DNA of 64,000 nucleotides from Limobrevibacterium gyesilva. GTDB lineage: Bacteria > Pseudomonadota > Alphaproteobacteria > Acetobacterales > Acetobacteraceae. The notes beneath the pieces are model-generated. The model was not told the origin of the DNA and did no database searches. It worked only from the letters and a program-made list of their open reading frames with translations. Shown here piece by piece: positions 51,119 through 60,769 of the stretch (position 1 is its first letter; each line of letters starts with the position of its first letter). The stretch spans positions 62,001 to 126,000 of the forward strand of contig NZ_JAPDNT010000005.1 of the NCBI RefSeq assembly GCF_025989185.1, written 5' to 3'. The translations under genes and the position numbers were made by a program.

Positions 51119-51802
51119 GTGGCGACGGATCAGCCGGTGGACGACTTGCAGAAAGCGGCCGCCCTCGCCGCCGAGCAGGCGGCCGCCATCGAGGCCGGCC
51201 GCCTGCTGTTCGCGGCGGAATGCCAGTTCTTCTTCGCCACGCAGCAGCTGGACCAGTTGCCGCCGCCCGGCGGCCCCGAGGTCGCCTTCGCCGGCCGCTC
51301 CAATGTCGGCAAGTCCTCGCTGATCAATGCGCTGACCGGGCGCAAGGCCCTGGCCCGCGCGTCCAGCCAGCCCGGGCGCACCAGGCAGCTCAACTTCTTC
51401 GACCTCGGCGGCCGGCTGGTCCTCGTGGACATGCCCGGCTACGGCTACGCCCAGGCCGCCAAGGACGTGAAAGAGGACTGGCAGGGGCTGATGTTCGAAT
51501 ACCTGCGCGGCCGCCCCACGCTGCGCCGGGTCGTGCTGCTGCTGGACGCGCGCATCGAGATCAAGCCGTCCGACCTTGCGGTCATGGACCTGCTGGACCG
51601 CGCCGCCGTCACCTACCAGCTCGTGCTGACCAAGGCCGACAGCGTCAAGCCCGCGGCACTCGGCGCCAAACGGGCCGAAGTCGCCGCCCTGGCCCGCAAG
51701 CACCCGGCCGCGTACATGGACATGATCACCACCAGCAGCGAAACCGGCCTGGGCATCGCCGAGCTGCGCGCCGCCCTCGCGGCCCTTGCCGAGCCGGCCT
51801 GA
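51119..51802 (+). CDS. engB: Ribosome biogenesis GTPase EngB/YsxC
   Basis: 227 residues from GTG 51119, eight bases after the yidC stop. An upstream ATG (51056) lies inside yidC and is less likely. G1 is AGRSNVGKSSL (about residues 58-68), G3 VDMPGYGYA, G4 LTKAD and G5 TSSETG. It assists large-subunit assembly. The N-terminal 40 residues are an unconserved extension. argB follows. Confidence 0.93.
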   Translation: MATDQPVDDLQKAAALAAEQAAAIEAGRLLFAAECQFFFATQQLDQLPPPGGPEVAFAGRSNVGKSSLINALTGRKALARASSQPGRTRQLNFFDLGGRLVLVDMPGYGYAQAAKDVKEDWQGLMFEYLRGRPTLRRVVLLLDARIEIKPSDLAVMDLLDRAAVTYQLVLTKADSVKPAALGAKRAEVAALARKHPAAYMDMITTSSETGLGIAELRAALAALAEPA

Positions 51803-51903
51803 CCGCCACCCGCGCCGCCGGCCGGCTTGCTTGACCCGAACGCCCGTCCGCCCCAAAACCGCCGGCCACGACACGGGCCAGAGCCCGCCGCAGGAGACGC
51901 ACC

Positions 51904-52821
51904 ATGACGGACACCCAGACCCGGAGCGACGCGCCCGCCGGGAAATCCGCCGAGGAACAGGCCCAGATCCTCGCCCATGCGCTGCCCTTCCTGCGACGCT
52001 ACGCCGGCGCGACCATCGTGGTGAAATACGGCGGCCACGCCATGGGCGAGGACAACCTGGCCGAGATGTTCGGCCGCGACATCGCGCTGCTGAAGCAGGT
52101 CGGCGTGAACCCCGTCGTCGTGCATGGCGGCGGGCCGCAGATCAACGCCATGCTCAAGCGCCTGGCCATCCAGTCCACCTTCGTCGACGGCCTGCGCGTG
52201 ACCGACGCCGCTATGGTGGAAGTGGTCGAAATGGTCCTGGCCGGCACCGTCAACAAGCACGTCACCGGCCTGATCAACCGCGCCGGCGCGCTGGCCGTGG
52301 GCATCTGCGGCAAGGACGGCAGCATGATCCGCGCCCGCAAGCTGCGGCGCACGAAGCAGGACCCGGACAGCAACATCGAACGGGTGCTCGACCTCGGCTT
52401 CGTCGGCGAGCCTGAGCACGTGGACGTCCGCCTGATCCACGCCCTGACCGGCGCCGGACTCATCCCCGTGATCGCGCCCGTGGGCGTGGGCGAAGGCGGC
52501 CAGACCTACAACATCAACGCCGACACCGTGGCCGGCGCCGTCGCCGGCGCGCTCGGCGCCACCCGCCTGCTGATGCTGACCGACGTCCCCGGCGTGCTGG
52601 ACCAGAACAAGCGACTGATCCCCGAAATGACCGTCGCGGACGTCGAAGCCGGCATCGCCAACGGCATGATCACCGGCGGCATGATCCCGAAAGTCGAGAA
52701 CTGCGTGGACGCGGTGCGCCGCGGCACCAAAGGCGCCGTCATCCTCGATGGCCGCCAGCCGCACGCCTGCCTGCTCGAATTGTTCACCGAAGGCGGCAAC
52801 GGCACCATCATCCGCGCCTGA
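51904..52821 (+). CDS. argB: N-acetylglutamate kinase
   Basis: 305 residues. [24 protein letters not shown], and [18 protein letters not shown] with LTDVPGVLD are the ArgB substrate and ATP motifs. [16 protein letters not shown] is the C-terminal signature. It phosphorylates N-acetylglutamate in arginine synthesis. It is 101 bases after engB, with GGAG before the ATG. Confidence 0.96.
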   Translation: MTDTQTRSDAPAGKSAEEQAQILAHALPFLRRYAGATIVVKYGGHAMGEDNLAEMFGRDIALLKQVGVNPVVVHGGGPQINAMLKRLAIQSTFVDGLRVTDAAMVEVVEMVLAGTVNKHVTGLINRAGALAVGICGKDGSMIRARKLRRTKQDPDSNIERVLDLGFVGEPEHVDVRLIHALTGAGLIPVIAPVGVGEGGQTYNINADTVAGAVAGALGATRLLMLTDVPGVLDQNKRLIPEMTVADVEAGIANGMITGGMIPKVENCVDAVRRGTKGAVILDGRQPHACLLELFTEGGNGTIIRA

Positions 52822-52837
52822 CGCGCAGGGGAGGGAT

Positions 52838-52962
52838 GGAAGGCCAGGGCTCTGCCCTGGACCCGCAAAGGGGCAGAAGCCCCTTTGATCCCATCACTTA
52901 TGTCTGGGGTTCCAAGGGCCCCTGCCCTTGGCGGGGTCCAGGGGCAGAGCCCCTGGCCTTCC
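52838..52962. repeat. Palindrome-mosaic intergenic element, copy 2
   Basis: Four perfect hairpins lie in a row: 52844-52850/52854-52860 (CCAGGGC arms), 52867-52874/52879-52886 (AAAGGGGC arms), 52912-52919/52924-52931 (CCAAGGGC arms) and 52938-52945/52949-52956 (CCAGGGGC arms). The whole 125-base unit is also closed by 12-base outer arms (52838-52849 and 52951-52962). It ends at the base before the stop codon of the convergent DUF2336 gene. Its right half resembles the right half of copy 1 (35128-35172). Confidence 0.88.
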
Positions 52963-54183
52963 TTACCTCCCCATCCGCGACAGGAAGTCGATCTGCCAGC
53001 GCATTTCCTCGATGGCCAGGGGGAAGCCGCCGTCGCAGGTGCCGCGCAGGATCCGCTCCGGCGACAGCCGTGCCAGCAGGGTCTGCAGCGGGCCGGCGGC
53101 GCGCATGGAGAAGCCGGCTTTCCACACCAGGCTGACCAGTCCCTTGGCGCTGCGCAGTGTCGCCGCCCGGTCCACCACCGAGGCCGGCACGTCGGCCGCC
53201 ACGGCCAGCAGGGCGGTGGCCAGCCGCGCCTCGCCCTGCTGCACCGCGCCCAGCAGCGCGCCCTCGTTCAGCTTGCCTTCGGCGTAGAGGTGCTGCGCCT
53301 CGGCCATCGCCTGCGCGATGTTCGGCTCGGGGCGGGCCGCGTGCGCCGCCGTGTCCAACCGTGCGGACAGGCGCCGGCGCAGTTCGGCGGTGAGTGCCGG
53401 GTCCAGGTCGCCGCGGCGGGACAACGCGTCGAGGAACTGGGTGGCGACGATCTCGGACAGGGCGCGTGCCGCGCGTGTGGTCAGCACCGGGCGCCGGACC
53501 AGCGGGCCGTGCCATTCCGTGGCTTCGGCGGCGCGCGCGATCAGGGCGTCGAGCGTCGCCTCGCGAATCGCCGCCGAGGCGTTGGAGAGCAAGGCTGCGA
53601 TGGCGCCGGTGTCCGCGGTGGCGGCGACGGCGTCGGCCACGCTCTCCGGCAGGCCCGGCCGGCGAGCGACGGCGGTTGCGGTGACCGGCGAGGGCTGGGC
53701 GGCCAGCAACGCCATCAGGTCTTCGGCGGTCAGCAGGGGCGACAGGCGGATCACCGGCTCGCACACCGACACGGCGCTGTCGCGTGCCAGCCGCAGGACC
53801 AGCTCGCGCGGCACCTCCGGCATGTCCTTCACCACGTCGGCGATGGCGGCGCGCACCCGTTCCGCCTCGTCCTCCACCAGGCCGGCCAGGGTCGCCAGCG
53901 CCTGTTGCTGCAGCCGGTCGCGCTGGGTCGGCGGCAGGCCCGGGATCAGGCTGGCGAGCTTGCGGGCCAGCAGCGTGCGTACGCGCTCGTCGGCATCGAG
54001 GGCGAGTAGGCGGTCCACCTGCGACGGTGCCGCGGTGTTCATGGCCACCGCGGCCCGTACTGTCACCGCCGGGTCGCTCGCCAGCGCCAGCAGCAGGTCG
54101 GGCGCGGTCTCAGGGTTCGCCCCTAGGCGCACCCGCGCGGCGACATCCGGCGCGGGGCGAGCCGCGCCCGCGATGTCCGCCAT
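52963..54183 (-). CDS. DUF2336 family HEAT-like protein
   Basis: 406 residues from ATG 54183, overlapping the diguanylate cyclase stop by one base step (ATGA). It is all-helical with repeated Ala/Leu/Arg-rich units (VRLGANPETAPDLLLALASDPAV; LLALDADERVRTLLARKLASL), as in the alphaproteobacterial DUF2336 family. The C terminus contains LLARLSPERILRGTCDGGFPLA. No catalytic motif is seen. Coupling to a GGDEF protein suggests it scaffolds or senses in c-di-GMP signalling, which is inference. Confidence 0.82.
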   Translation of the reverse strand: MADIAGAARPAPDVAARVRLGANPETAPDLLLALASDPAVTVRAAVAMNTAAPSQVDRLLALDADERVRTLLARKLASLIPGLPPTQRDRLQQQALATLAGLVEDEAERVRAAIADVVKDMPEVPRELVLRLARDSAVSVCEPVIRLSPLLTAEDLMALLAAQPSPVTATAVARRPGLPESVADAVAATADTGAIAALLSNASAAIREATLDALIARAAEATEWHGPLVRRPVLTTRAARALSEIVATQFLDALSRRGDLDPALTAELRRRLSARLDTAAHAARPEPNIAQAMAEAQHLYAEGKLNEGALLGAVQQGEARLATALLAVAADVPASVVDRAATLRSAKGLVSLVWKAGFSMRAAGPLQTLLARLSPERILRGTCDGGFPLAIEEMRWQIDFLSRMGR

Positions 54184-55670
54184 CAGATCCGCTCCGCCCG
54201 CGACACCCGCCAATGGCCGCGACCCGCCCGCTTGACCTCGTACATCACCTGGTCGGCGCGGTGGATCAGCATTTCGATGTCCTCGCCCTGGCCGGGCCAG
54301 CGCGTGGCGATGCCGATCGACATCGACAGCGCTGCGGGATCATGGCCCGCGGTCAGATGCGCCAGCGCCTTCGGCCCTTCGACACGCAGGCTCTCGGCCC
54401 GCTCGGCGGCGGTGAACTCGTCGGCGCCGTCCAGCCACAATGCGAACTCGTCGCCGCCCAGCCGCGCCACCAGATCCGACGGGCGCACGGTCTGGCGCAG
54501 CAGGTGGCCGGTGATGCACAACGCCTCGTCGCCGGCGTCGTGGCCGCGGCAATCGTTCAGTGCCTTGAAGTTGTCGAGGTCCACGAACATCAGCGTGCCC
54601 GGCAACCCGTCCCGTTCCAGGCGGTCGACGCGCCGGGCCATCTCATCGAGGAACGCGCGGCGGTTGAACAGGCCGGTCAGCGGGTCGGTTCGTGCCTGCC
54701 GCGCCATTTCGCGCTGGATCGCATCGTGCTCCAGGATGACGCGGATGATCCCCGTGGCCGACGACGCCAGCACCAGCTCGTCGGTGTCCCACAGCCGTCC
54801 GCCCGGCTGCCGCCACAGCACGAAGCCGGCCTGCTCGCCGAAGCGGGACCGGCTGGGGCAGACCAGCACCAGGCGGCCGTCCTGGGCGCTGGCCTGGCTG
54901 GGCGCGTCGGTCCCGCTCTCCAGCAGCGTCATCGCGGTGTGCAGCACATGCGGCAGCGACGCGCCGATCTCGTGCAGCACCATCGGCGCCACCCCGTCGC
55001 CGATCATGTCGACCACGGCGCATCCCTCGGCGCCCAGCGCCGTCACCAGCGCGTCCAGCGCCGCCTGCATCATGCGCGGCGCCAGCACTTCCTGGCGCAT
55101 GCGCCACAGGATGTGGTCCAGCAACTCGCCGCGCCGCAGCGCCGCGGCGACCTGGGTGTCGTAGCCGTTCTGCTCGGTGACGTCCTGGCCGATGCCGCGG
55201 GCGCCGACGATCCGGCCCTCGGAGTCCAGTAGCGGCGCGGCGGCGAAAGTCAGGCACACATGGCCGCCATCCGGCCGTCGCAGCCAGCCGCGCCGCCGGC
55301 GGACAGGCGCCGTCGGCCGGAACGGATTGAACCCGGACGCGCCGCCCGCATCGGCCAGCAGCAGATCCGCCGGCTGGCCGAGCAGAGCGGCGGCGCCCCA
55401 GCCCAGCGCCGGGTCGGGGGCGATGAACACCAGCCGCCCCTGCGCATCCGTCTCGAAGGCGAAATCGGCGGCCATGGTCACCAGGTCGCGCCAGCGCTGC
55501 CGGCTGTCCAGCAGCGCCTCCCGCAGGGCCGCCTCCGGCAGCGGCGCCGGCATCGCCTCGCTCACGCGCGTATCGGCGGGCCCGGCGATCGCAGCGGTGC
55601 CAGCAGCCGTCATGGGCGCGACATGAGGGGCGCCTGGGCTGCGCCCGAGCGGTGCACTCGCCTGGTTCAT
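54183..55670 (-). CDS. PAS-containing diguanylate cyclase
   Basis: 495 residues. A PAS-like domain spans about residues 55-170 (ADFAFETDAQGRLVFIAPDP; GARGIGQDVTEQ), then a helical or GAF-like part, then the GGDEF domain (RTDPLTGLFNRRAFLDEMAR; ARLGGDEFALWL, GGDEF at 405-409). The inhibitory I-site R-x-x-D is present as RPSD at 396-399. It should make c-di-GMP from GTP with product inhibition. No transmembrane helix is evident, so it is cytoplasmic. Confidence 0.92.
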   Translation of the reverse strand: MNQASAPLGRSPGAPHVAPMTAAGTAAIAGPADTRVSEAMPAPLPEAALREALLDSRQRWRDLVTMAADFAFETDAQGRLVFIAPDPALGWGAAALLGQPADLLLADAGGASGFNPFRPTAPVRRRRGWLRRPDGGHVCLTFAAAPLLDSEGRIVGARGIGQDVTEQNGYDTQVAAALRRGELLDHILWRMRQEVLAPRMMQAALDALVTALGAEGCAVVDMIGDGVAPMVLHEIGASLPHVLHTAMTLLESGTDAPSQASAQDGRLVLVCPSRSRFGEQAGFVLWRQPGGRLWDTDELVLASSATGIIRVILEHDAIQREMARQARTDPLTGLFNRRAFLDEMARRVDRLERDGLPGTLMFVDLDNFKALNDCRGHDAGDEALCITGHLLRQTVRPSDLVARLGGDEFALWLDGADEFTAAERAESLRVEGPKALAHLTAGHDPAALSMSIGIATRWPGQGEDIEMLIHRADQVMYEVKRAGRGHWRVSRAERI

Positions 55671-55787
55671 TCCGTCGCCGATCCCGTTGCTGCCGCGTAT
55701 TCAAGGCCACAGACGTAAATGCCGGGTTATCATCCGCCCCTCCGGTTCGCGCCGCGTGGTGCGGGAGCGAAATGCGCCTGCCGCGAA

Positions 55788-55816
55788 TTGACAGCCATCG
55801 CCGCGCTGCGCATGGT
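55788..55816 (+). promoter_or_regulatory. Possible dapD promoter
   Basis: TTGACA (55788-55793), 17-base spacer, CATGGT (55811-55816), 54 bases before the dapD ATG in the divergent gap with the diguanylate cyclase. The -35 is perfect; the -10 matches only three positions. Confidence 0.35.
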
Positions 55817-55869
55817 CCGGCGCGCGCGCGAGGCTGCGCGGCAGACGCGTGCGTGGAGGCGCGACAGGC

Positions 55870-56694
55870 ATGACAGATCACCCGCTCCGTTCGACTATCG
55901 AGGCGCTCTGGGACGCGCGCGACACGGTGAATGCACAGACCGCCGGCGCCCCGCGCGCGGCGGTGGAACAGGCCCTGGCGCTGCTCGAATCCGGCGCCGC
56001 CCGCGTGGCCGAGCCCGGCCCCGACGGCTGGAAGGTCAACGAGTGGCTGAAGAAGGCGGTGCTGCTCTCGTTCCGCCTGCAGGACAGCGTGCCCATGCCG
56101 GGCGCCGGCGGCGCGCCGGTGTTCGACAAGGTGCCGATGAAGTTCGAGGGCTGGAGCCAGCAGCAATTCCAGGCTGCCGGCTTCCGCGCCGTGCCCGGCG
56201 CGGTGGTGCGCCGCTCCGCCTATATCGCCCCGGGCGTGGTGCTGATGCCGTCCTTCGTCAATGTCGGCGCCTATGTCGACAGCAACACCATGATCGACAC
56301 CTGGTCCACCGTCGGCAGCTGCGCCCAGGTCGGCCGCAACTGCCATATCAGCGGCGGCGTGGGCCTGGGCGGGGTGCTGGAGCCGCTGCAGGCCAACCCC
56401 GTCATCATCGAGGACGACTGCTTCATCGGCGCCCGCTCGGAAGTGGCCGAGGGCGTGATCGTCGAGCGCGGCAGCGTGCTGTCGATGGGCGTGTTCATCG
56501 GCGCCTCGACCAAGATCGTCGACCGCGCCACCGGCCAGATCCATATCGGCCGCGTGCCCGCCTATTCCGTGGTGGTCCCCGGCACCCTGCCGGGCGCCAA
56601 TGGCGGGCCGTCGCTGGCCTGCGCCGTCATCGTCAAGCGCGTGGACGAGCGCACCCGCGCCAAGACCTCCATCAACGAACTGCTGCGCGATTGA
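55870..56694 (+). CDS. dapD: Tetrahydrodipicolinate N-succinyltransferase
   Basis: 274 residues. [17 protein letters not shown] and KFEGW are N-terminal family blocks, then a left-handed beta-helix of hexapeptide repeats ([38 protein letters not shown]). It succinylates tetrahydrodipicolinate in lysine and diaminopimelate synthesis. ATG 55870 is preferred to 55849 by family length. Its stop overlaps the dapE start. Confidence 0.96.
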   Translation: MTDHPLRSTIEALWDARDTVNAQTAGAPRAAVEQALALLESGAARVAEPGPDGWKVNEWLKKAVLLSFRLQDSVPMPGAGGAPVFDKVPMKFEGWSQQQFQAAGFRAVPGAVVRRSAYIAPGVVLMPSFVNVGAYVDSNTMIDTWSTVGSCAQVGRNCHISGGVGLGGVLEPLQANPVIIEDDCFIGARSEVAEGVIVERGSVLSMGVFIGASTKIVDRATGQIHIGRVPAYSVVVPGTLPGANGGPSLACAVIVKRVDERTRAKTSINELLRD

Positions 56695-57833
56695 CCGCGC
56701 GCGCAACGAACGCCGCGGCCGATCCGGTTCCGCTGGCGCAGGACCTGATCCGCTGCCCGTCCGTGACTCCGGCCGACGCCGGCGCCCAGGACATACTGGT
56801 CCGCGCGCTCGAGGCGCTGGGCTTCACCGTCACCCGCCTGCGCTTCGGCGAGATCGAGAACCTGTTCGCCCGCATCGGCACGACCGGGCCGCATGTCTGC
56901 TTCGCCGGCCATACCGACGTGGTGCCGGAAGGGGCAGGGGCCTGGAGCGCCCGCCCGTTCGCCGGCGAGATCCGAGACGGCCAGCTCTATGGCCGCGGCG
57001 CCTGCGACATGAAAGGCGCCATCGCCGCCTTCGTCGCCGGCTGCGCCGACCATCTCGCGGGCGGGCCTGCGAAGGGCTCGATCAGCCTGCTGATCACCGG
57101 CGACGAGGAAGGCCCCGCCACCGACGGTACCGTGAAGGTGCTGGAATGGATGGCGGCGAACGGCCAGATCCCGGATTTCTGCCTGGTCGGCGAGCCCACC
57201 AACCCCGCTCGCCTCGGCGACGTCATCAAGATCGGCCGCCGCGGCAGCCTCAACGCGGCGATCACCGTGCACGGCATCCAGGGCCACGCCGCCTATCCGC
57301 AGCGCGCCGACAACCCCGTGCACCGCCTGGTGCGGGCGCTGGCGGCACTCACGGCCGCCCCGCTCGACGCCGGCAGCGACTGGTTCGAGCCGTCCACGCT
57401 GCAGGTCACCAGCATCGATGTCGGCAACCCCGCCACCAACGTCATTCCCGCCTCTGCCGGCGCGAAGCTGAACATCCGCTTCAACGACCGCCACAGCGGC
57501 GCGGCACTCACCGCCTGGCTGCGCGCCACGCTCGCGCAACACGCCGAGCGGTTCGACCTCGACGTCTCGGTCAGCGGCGAGAGCTTCCTGACCACGCCGG
57601 GTCCGCTGGTGGACAGGCTCGCAACTGCCGTCGCCGCCGCCACCGGCATCACGCCGAAGCTCGACACCGGCGGTGGCACGTCGGATGCCCGCTTCATCGC
57701 GCGCTACTGCCCGGTGGCCGAATTCGGTCTGGTCGGCGCCACCATGCACCAGGTGGACGAGCGGGTGCCGGTGGAGGAACTGCGTGCCCTGGCCGGGGTG
57801 TATCGCGCTGTCCTGGACGCGTTCCTGACATGA
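56691..57833 (+). CDS. dapE: Succinyl-diaminopimelate desuccinylase
   Basis: 380 residues from TTG 56691, overlapping the dapD stop (TTGA). The di-zinc ligands lie in [36 protein letters not shown] and GATMHQVDE. It removes succinate to give LL-diaminopimelate for peptidoglycan and lysine. No ATG or GTG closer to the expected N terminus exists, so the TTG start is likely real. It is coupled by ATGA to the next gene. Confidence 0.94.
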   Translation: MTARATNAAADPVPLAQDLIRCPSVTPADAGAQDILVRALEALGFTVTRLRFGEIENLFARIGTTGPHVCFAGHTDVVPEGAGAWSARPFAGEIRDGQLYGRGACDMKGAIAAFVAGCADHLAGGPAKGSISLLITGDEEGPATDGTVKVLEWMAANGQIPDFCLVGEPTNPARLGDVIKIGRRGSLNAAITVHGIQGHAAYPQRADNPVHRLVRALAALTAAPLDAGSDWFEPSTLQVTSIDVGNPATNVIPASAGAKLNIRFNDRHSGAALTAWLRATLAQHAERFDLDVSVSGESFLTTPGPLVDRLATAVAAATGITPKLDTGGGTSDARFIARYCPVAEFGLVGATMHQVDERVPVEELRALAGVYRAVLDAFLT

Positions 57834-58396
57834 GCGAGCGTGGCCCGGCTGCCAACGTGCTGCATGGCGTGGTCCGCCTCGCGCTGTTCCGCAGCGACGG
57901 CTTCGCCGCCTTCGGCGCCACGCCGCTGGCTTTCCTGAACAGCCTGGCGCCGCTGCTGGCGTTCCCGCTGGTGGGCGGCGCGATGCTGCTGCTGAGCGGG
58001 TCCTTGCGCGCGGCCGCGGCGGACCTGCTGGCCAGCATCGTGGCGTTGCTGGCGCCGGCGGTGTTCTCCCACACGCTGGCGGCGCTGTGGAAACGCGAGG
58101 CGCTGTGGCTGCGCTACGCCGTCGCCTTCAACTGGTGCCAGGCCGCGATCACGCTGGCGACCGTGCTGCTGGTGGCCTTGGTCGGAACCATCACGATGGG
58201 CCGCCCGGAGGGGCTGCAGACGGTGCTGGGATCGGTGGTGGCGCTGCTGTGCTACTGGCTGGTGCTGTGCTGGTTCATGGCGCGGCGCGGGCTGCAGATC
58301 TCCGGCCCCAAGGCCGTGCTGTTCGTGCTGGTGATGAATTTCGGCACCGCGGTCCTGGTGGTCGGACCGCGCGTGCTGCTGGCAACGCTGCGATGA
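57830..58396 (+). CDS. Polytopic membrane protein of unknown function (first of a pair)
   Basis: 188 residues with about five helices ([89 protein letters not shown]). It overlaps dapE and the next gene by four bases each. The block [16 protein letters not shown] recurs as RFITAWNWCNLIQYL in the next protein, so the two are probably paralogues. It resembles no family I can name. Confidence 0.7.
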   Translation: MSERGPAANVLHGVVRLALFRSDGFAAFGATPLAFLNSLAPLLAFPLVGGAMLLLSGSLRAAAADLLASIVALLAPAVFSHTLAALWKREALWLRYAVAFNWCQAAITLATVLLVALVGTITMGRPEGLQTVLGSVVALLCYWLVLCWFMARRGLQISGPKAVLFVLVMNFGTAVLVVGPRVLLATLR

Positions 58397-58974
58397 TCCG
58401 TTCCATGAGCGCCGGCCTCCACGTCGCAGTGCTGCTCGCACGCGGCCGGTCGGACGCGCTGGCGCTGCTCGAGTCCGCCGGCGACGAGATGCGGACGGCC
58501 GCCCGCAGCTTCTGGGCCGCCGCATTGTGCCTTCCTGCCTTCCTGTTCCTGCATCTGCTCGACTGGGCGCAGCAGGATGCAACCCTGGCCGGCGGCGCCC
58601 TGCAGCCCGCGCGCGGCGTGGCGCTGGACCTCATGGGTTATGCGGTGGGCTGGCTCGGCTTCGCGCTGCTCTCGCGCCGGCTCGCCATGATGCTCGGCCG
58701 CGAGCAGCATTGGCCGCGCTTCATCACCGCGTGGAACTGGTGCAACCTGATCCAGTACCTGATGCTGGTCGCCGCCGCGTTGCCCTTGCTGCTGGGCCTG
58801 CCGGACTGGGTCACGCAGACCGCGTGGCTGGTGGCGATGGGCTGGGCGCTGTGGCTGGAGTGGTTCGCCACCCGCCTGACGCTGGACATTCCGGGCGTCA
58901 CCGCCGCCGGCCTGGTGGCGCTGGACGTGGCGCTCGGCCTGGTCCTCGTCGGGGTCACGGCGTCGCTGGGGTAG
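58393..58974 (+). CDS. Polytopic membrane protein of unknown function (second of a pair)
   Basis: 193 residues with about five helices. After a short amphipathic N terminus come AAALCLPAFLFLHLLDW, LMGYAVGWLGFALLS, NLIQYLMLVAAALPLLLGL and GLVALDVALGLVLVGV. It shares the FNWC/WNWC block and helix spacing with the gene before it. Translational coupling back to dapE hints at a role in envelope or diaminopimelate metabolism, but this is only position. Confidence 0.7.
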   Translation: MIRSMSAGLHVAVLLARGRSDALALLESAGDEMRTAARSFWAAALCLPAFLFLHLLDWAQQDATLAGGALQPARGVALDLMGYAVGWLGFALLSRRLAMMLGREQHWPRFITAWNWCNLIQYLMLVAAALPLLLGLPDWVTQTAWLVAMGWALWLEWFATRLTLDIPGVTAAGLVALDVALGLVLVGVTASLG

Positions 58975-58977
58975 CGG

Positions 58978-60018
58978 ATGCGCACCAGACGCACCATCAC
59001 CGTGGTCGGCTGCCACGCCGAAGGCGAGATCGGCGACGTCGTCACCGGCGGGCTGATGCCGCCGCCGGGGGCGACGATGTTCGACAAGATGCGCGCCATG
59101 CAGCGAGACCACGACGACATCCGCCGCTTCCTGCTGTGCGAGCCGCGCGGCCATGTCGGCCGCCACGTCAACATCCTCACCCCGCCCGCGAACCCGTCCT
59201 GCCAGGCCGGCGTGATCATCATGGAGCCGACGGAATACGTCCCGATGTCCGGTTCCAACCTGATCTGCACCGTCACCGTGCTGCTGGAAACCGGCATCGT
59301 CGCCATGCAGGAGCCGCAGACGGTGGTGATGGTGGACACCCCCGCCGGCCCGGTGCGCGCCACCGCCACCTGCCGCGACGGCAAATGCGTGTCCGTCGAA
59401 TTCGAGAACGTGCCGAGCTTCGTCGACCGGCTGGACGCGATGCTGGACGTCGAGGGCTACGGCACCATCGCCGCCGACATCGCCTTCGGCGGCATGTTCT
59501 ATGCCATCGTCGACGCCACCCGCCTCGGCTTCGCCATCACGCCCGATGAGGCCCGCGACCTCGCCATCCTCGGCGAGCGCATCCGCACCGCCGCCCGCGC
59601 CCAGCTCGACGTGGCGCACCCCGAAAATCCCGGAATTGCCGGCGTCTCGATCGTCCAGCTCAACCGCCCGTTCGCCGGCGTGGGTGCCGCCACCCGCAAC
59701 ACCTGCATCGTCGCCCCCGGCCGCTCCGACCGCAGCCCCACGGGCACCGGCACCTGTGCGCGCATGGCGGTGCTGCACGCCCGCGGCCAGATGCGGGTGG
59801 GTGATGGCATGGTGCACGAGTCCATCATCGGCTCGCGCTTCGAGGGCCGCATCCTGGCCGAGACTCACATTGCCGGTCGCACGGCGATCCTGCCGGCGAT
59901 TCGCGGCCGCGCCTGGATCACCGGCCTGCACACCTATCTGCTCGACCCCTCCGACCCCTATCCCGAAGGCTATGTGGTGGCCGACACCTGGGGCGTCTCG
60001 GGCGCGATCACTCAGTGA
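58978..60018 (+). CDS. Proline racemase-family protein with Ser/Thr in place of both catalytic cysteines
   Basis: 346 residues. GCHAEGEIGDVVTGG and ANPSCQAGVIIMEPTEYVPM are family blocks. The first catalytic site, normally MCGH, reads MSGSN (Ser91, Ser93), and the second, normally DRSPCGTGT, reads DRSPTGTGT (Thr255). Racemases and 4-hydroxyproline epimerases keep Cys or Ser/Cys pairs; trans-3-hydroxyproline dehydratases keep Cys/Thr. A Ser/Thr pair should not racemise by the two-thiol route, so a dehydratase-like or other reaction is more likely. Its stop overlaps the convergent truA stop by 11 bases. Confidence 0.85.
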   Translation: MRTRRTITVVGCHAEGEIGDVVTGGLMPPPGATMFDKMRAMQRDHDDIRRFLLCEPRGHVGRHVNILTPPANPSCQAGVIIMEPTEYVPMSGSNLICTVTVLLETGIVAMQEPQTVVMVDTPAGPVRATATCRDGKCVSVEFENVPSFVDRLDAMLDVEGYGTIAADIAFGGMFYAIVDATRLGFAITPDEARDLAILGERIRTAARAQLDVAHPENPGIAGVSIVQLNRPFAGVGAATRNTCIVAPGRSDRSPTGTGTCARMAVLHARGQMRVGDGMVHESIIGSRFEGRILAETHIAGRTAILPAIRGRAWITGLHTYLLDPSDPYPEGYVVADTWGVSGAITQ

Positions 60019-60769
60019 ACGGGTCCACCGGATAGCGCACGCCAGTGAGGCTCAGCCCTTCCGGCGGCGCGGTCGGCCCGGCGGCGGCGCGGTTGCAGGC
60101 GGCCAGCGCCTGGGCCACCCGTGGCACCGGCCAGGTGCCTTCGCCGACCAGCTTCAGCGTGCCCACCATGTTGCGCACCTGGTGGTGCAGGAAGCTGCGC
60201 GCCTCCGCCACCACCTCGATCACCTCGCCGCAGCGGGTCACGTCCAGCCGGTCGAGCGTCCGCCACGGGCTGTTCGCTTGGCAGGCTGCGGCGCGGAACG
60301 AGGTGAAGTCGTGCCGCCCCAGCAGCCCCTGCGCCGCCCGGTGCATCGCCGCCGCATCCAGCGGCCGCGGCACGTGCCATACCCGCCCGGCCAGCAGCGC
60401 CGGGCGTGCGCGCCGATCGAGGATGCGAAACCGGTAGGCCCGGCCGATCGCGGAGAACCGGGCGTTCCAGCCCGCAGGCGCCACCGCCGCCTGCAGCACC
60501 ACCACACGATGTGGCTGCATATGGAAATTCAGCGCGGCACACAGCGTCGCCGGCGCCATGTCGCGCGGCAGGTCGATCTGCGCCACCTGCGCCTCGGCAT
60601 GCACGCCGGCATCGGTGCGCCCTGCCACCACCGATGCCACCGGAGCGCCGCGGTTCAGATGCGCCGCCGCCTCCTCCAGCACCTGCTGCACCGACAGCCC
60701 ATTCACCTGCCGCTGCCAGCCGACGAAGCCGGCGCCGTCATATTCCAGCATCAACGCATAGAGCGGCAT
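60008..60769 (-). CDS. truA: tRNA pseudouridine38-40 synthase
   Basis: 253 residues from ATG 60769. LMLEYDGAGFVGWQRQ, GRTDAGVHA with catalytic Asp53, and FLHHQVRNMVGTLKLVG are canonical TruA. The ATG overlaps the fmt stop by one base step (ATGA). The much longer frame upstream is fmt in another register. Confidence 0.96.
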   Translation of the reverse strand: MPLYALMLEYDGAGFVGWQRQVNGLSVQQVLEEAAAHLNRGAPVASVVAGRTDAGVHAEAQVAQIDLPRDMAPATLCAALNFHMQPHRVVVLQAAVAPAGWNARFSAIGRAYRFRILDRRARPALLAGRVWHVPRPLDAAAMHRAAQGLLGRHDFTSFRAAACQANSPWRTLDRLDVTRCGEVIEVVAEARSFLHHQVRNMVGTLKLVGEGTWPVPRVAQALAACNRAAAGPTAPPEGLSLTGVRYPVDPFTE

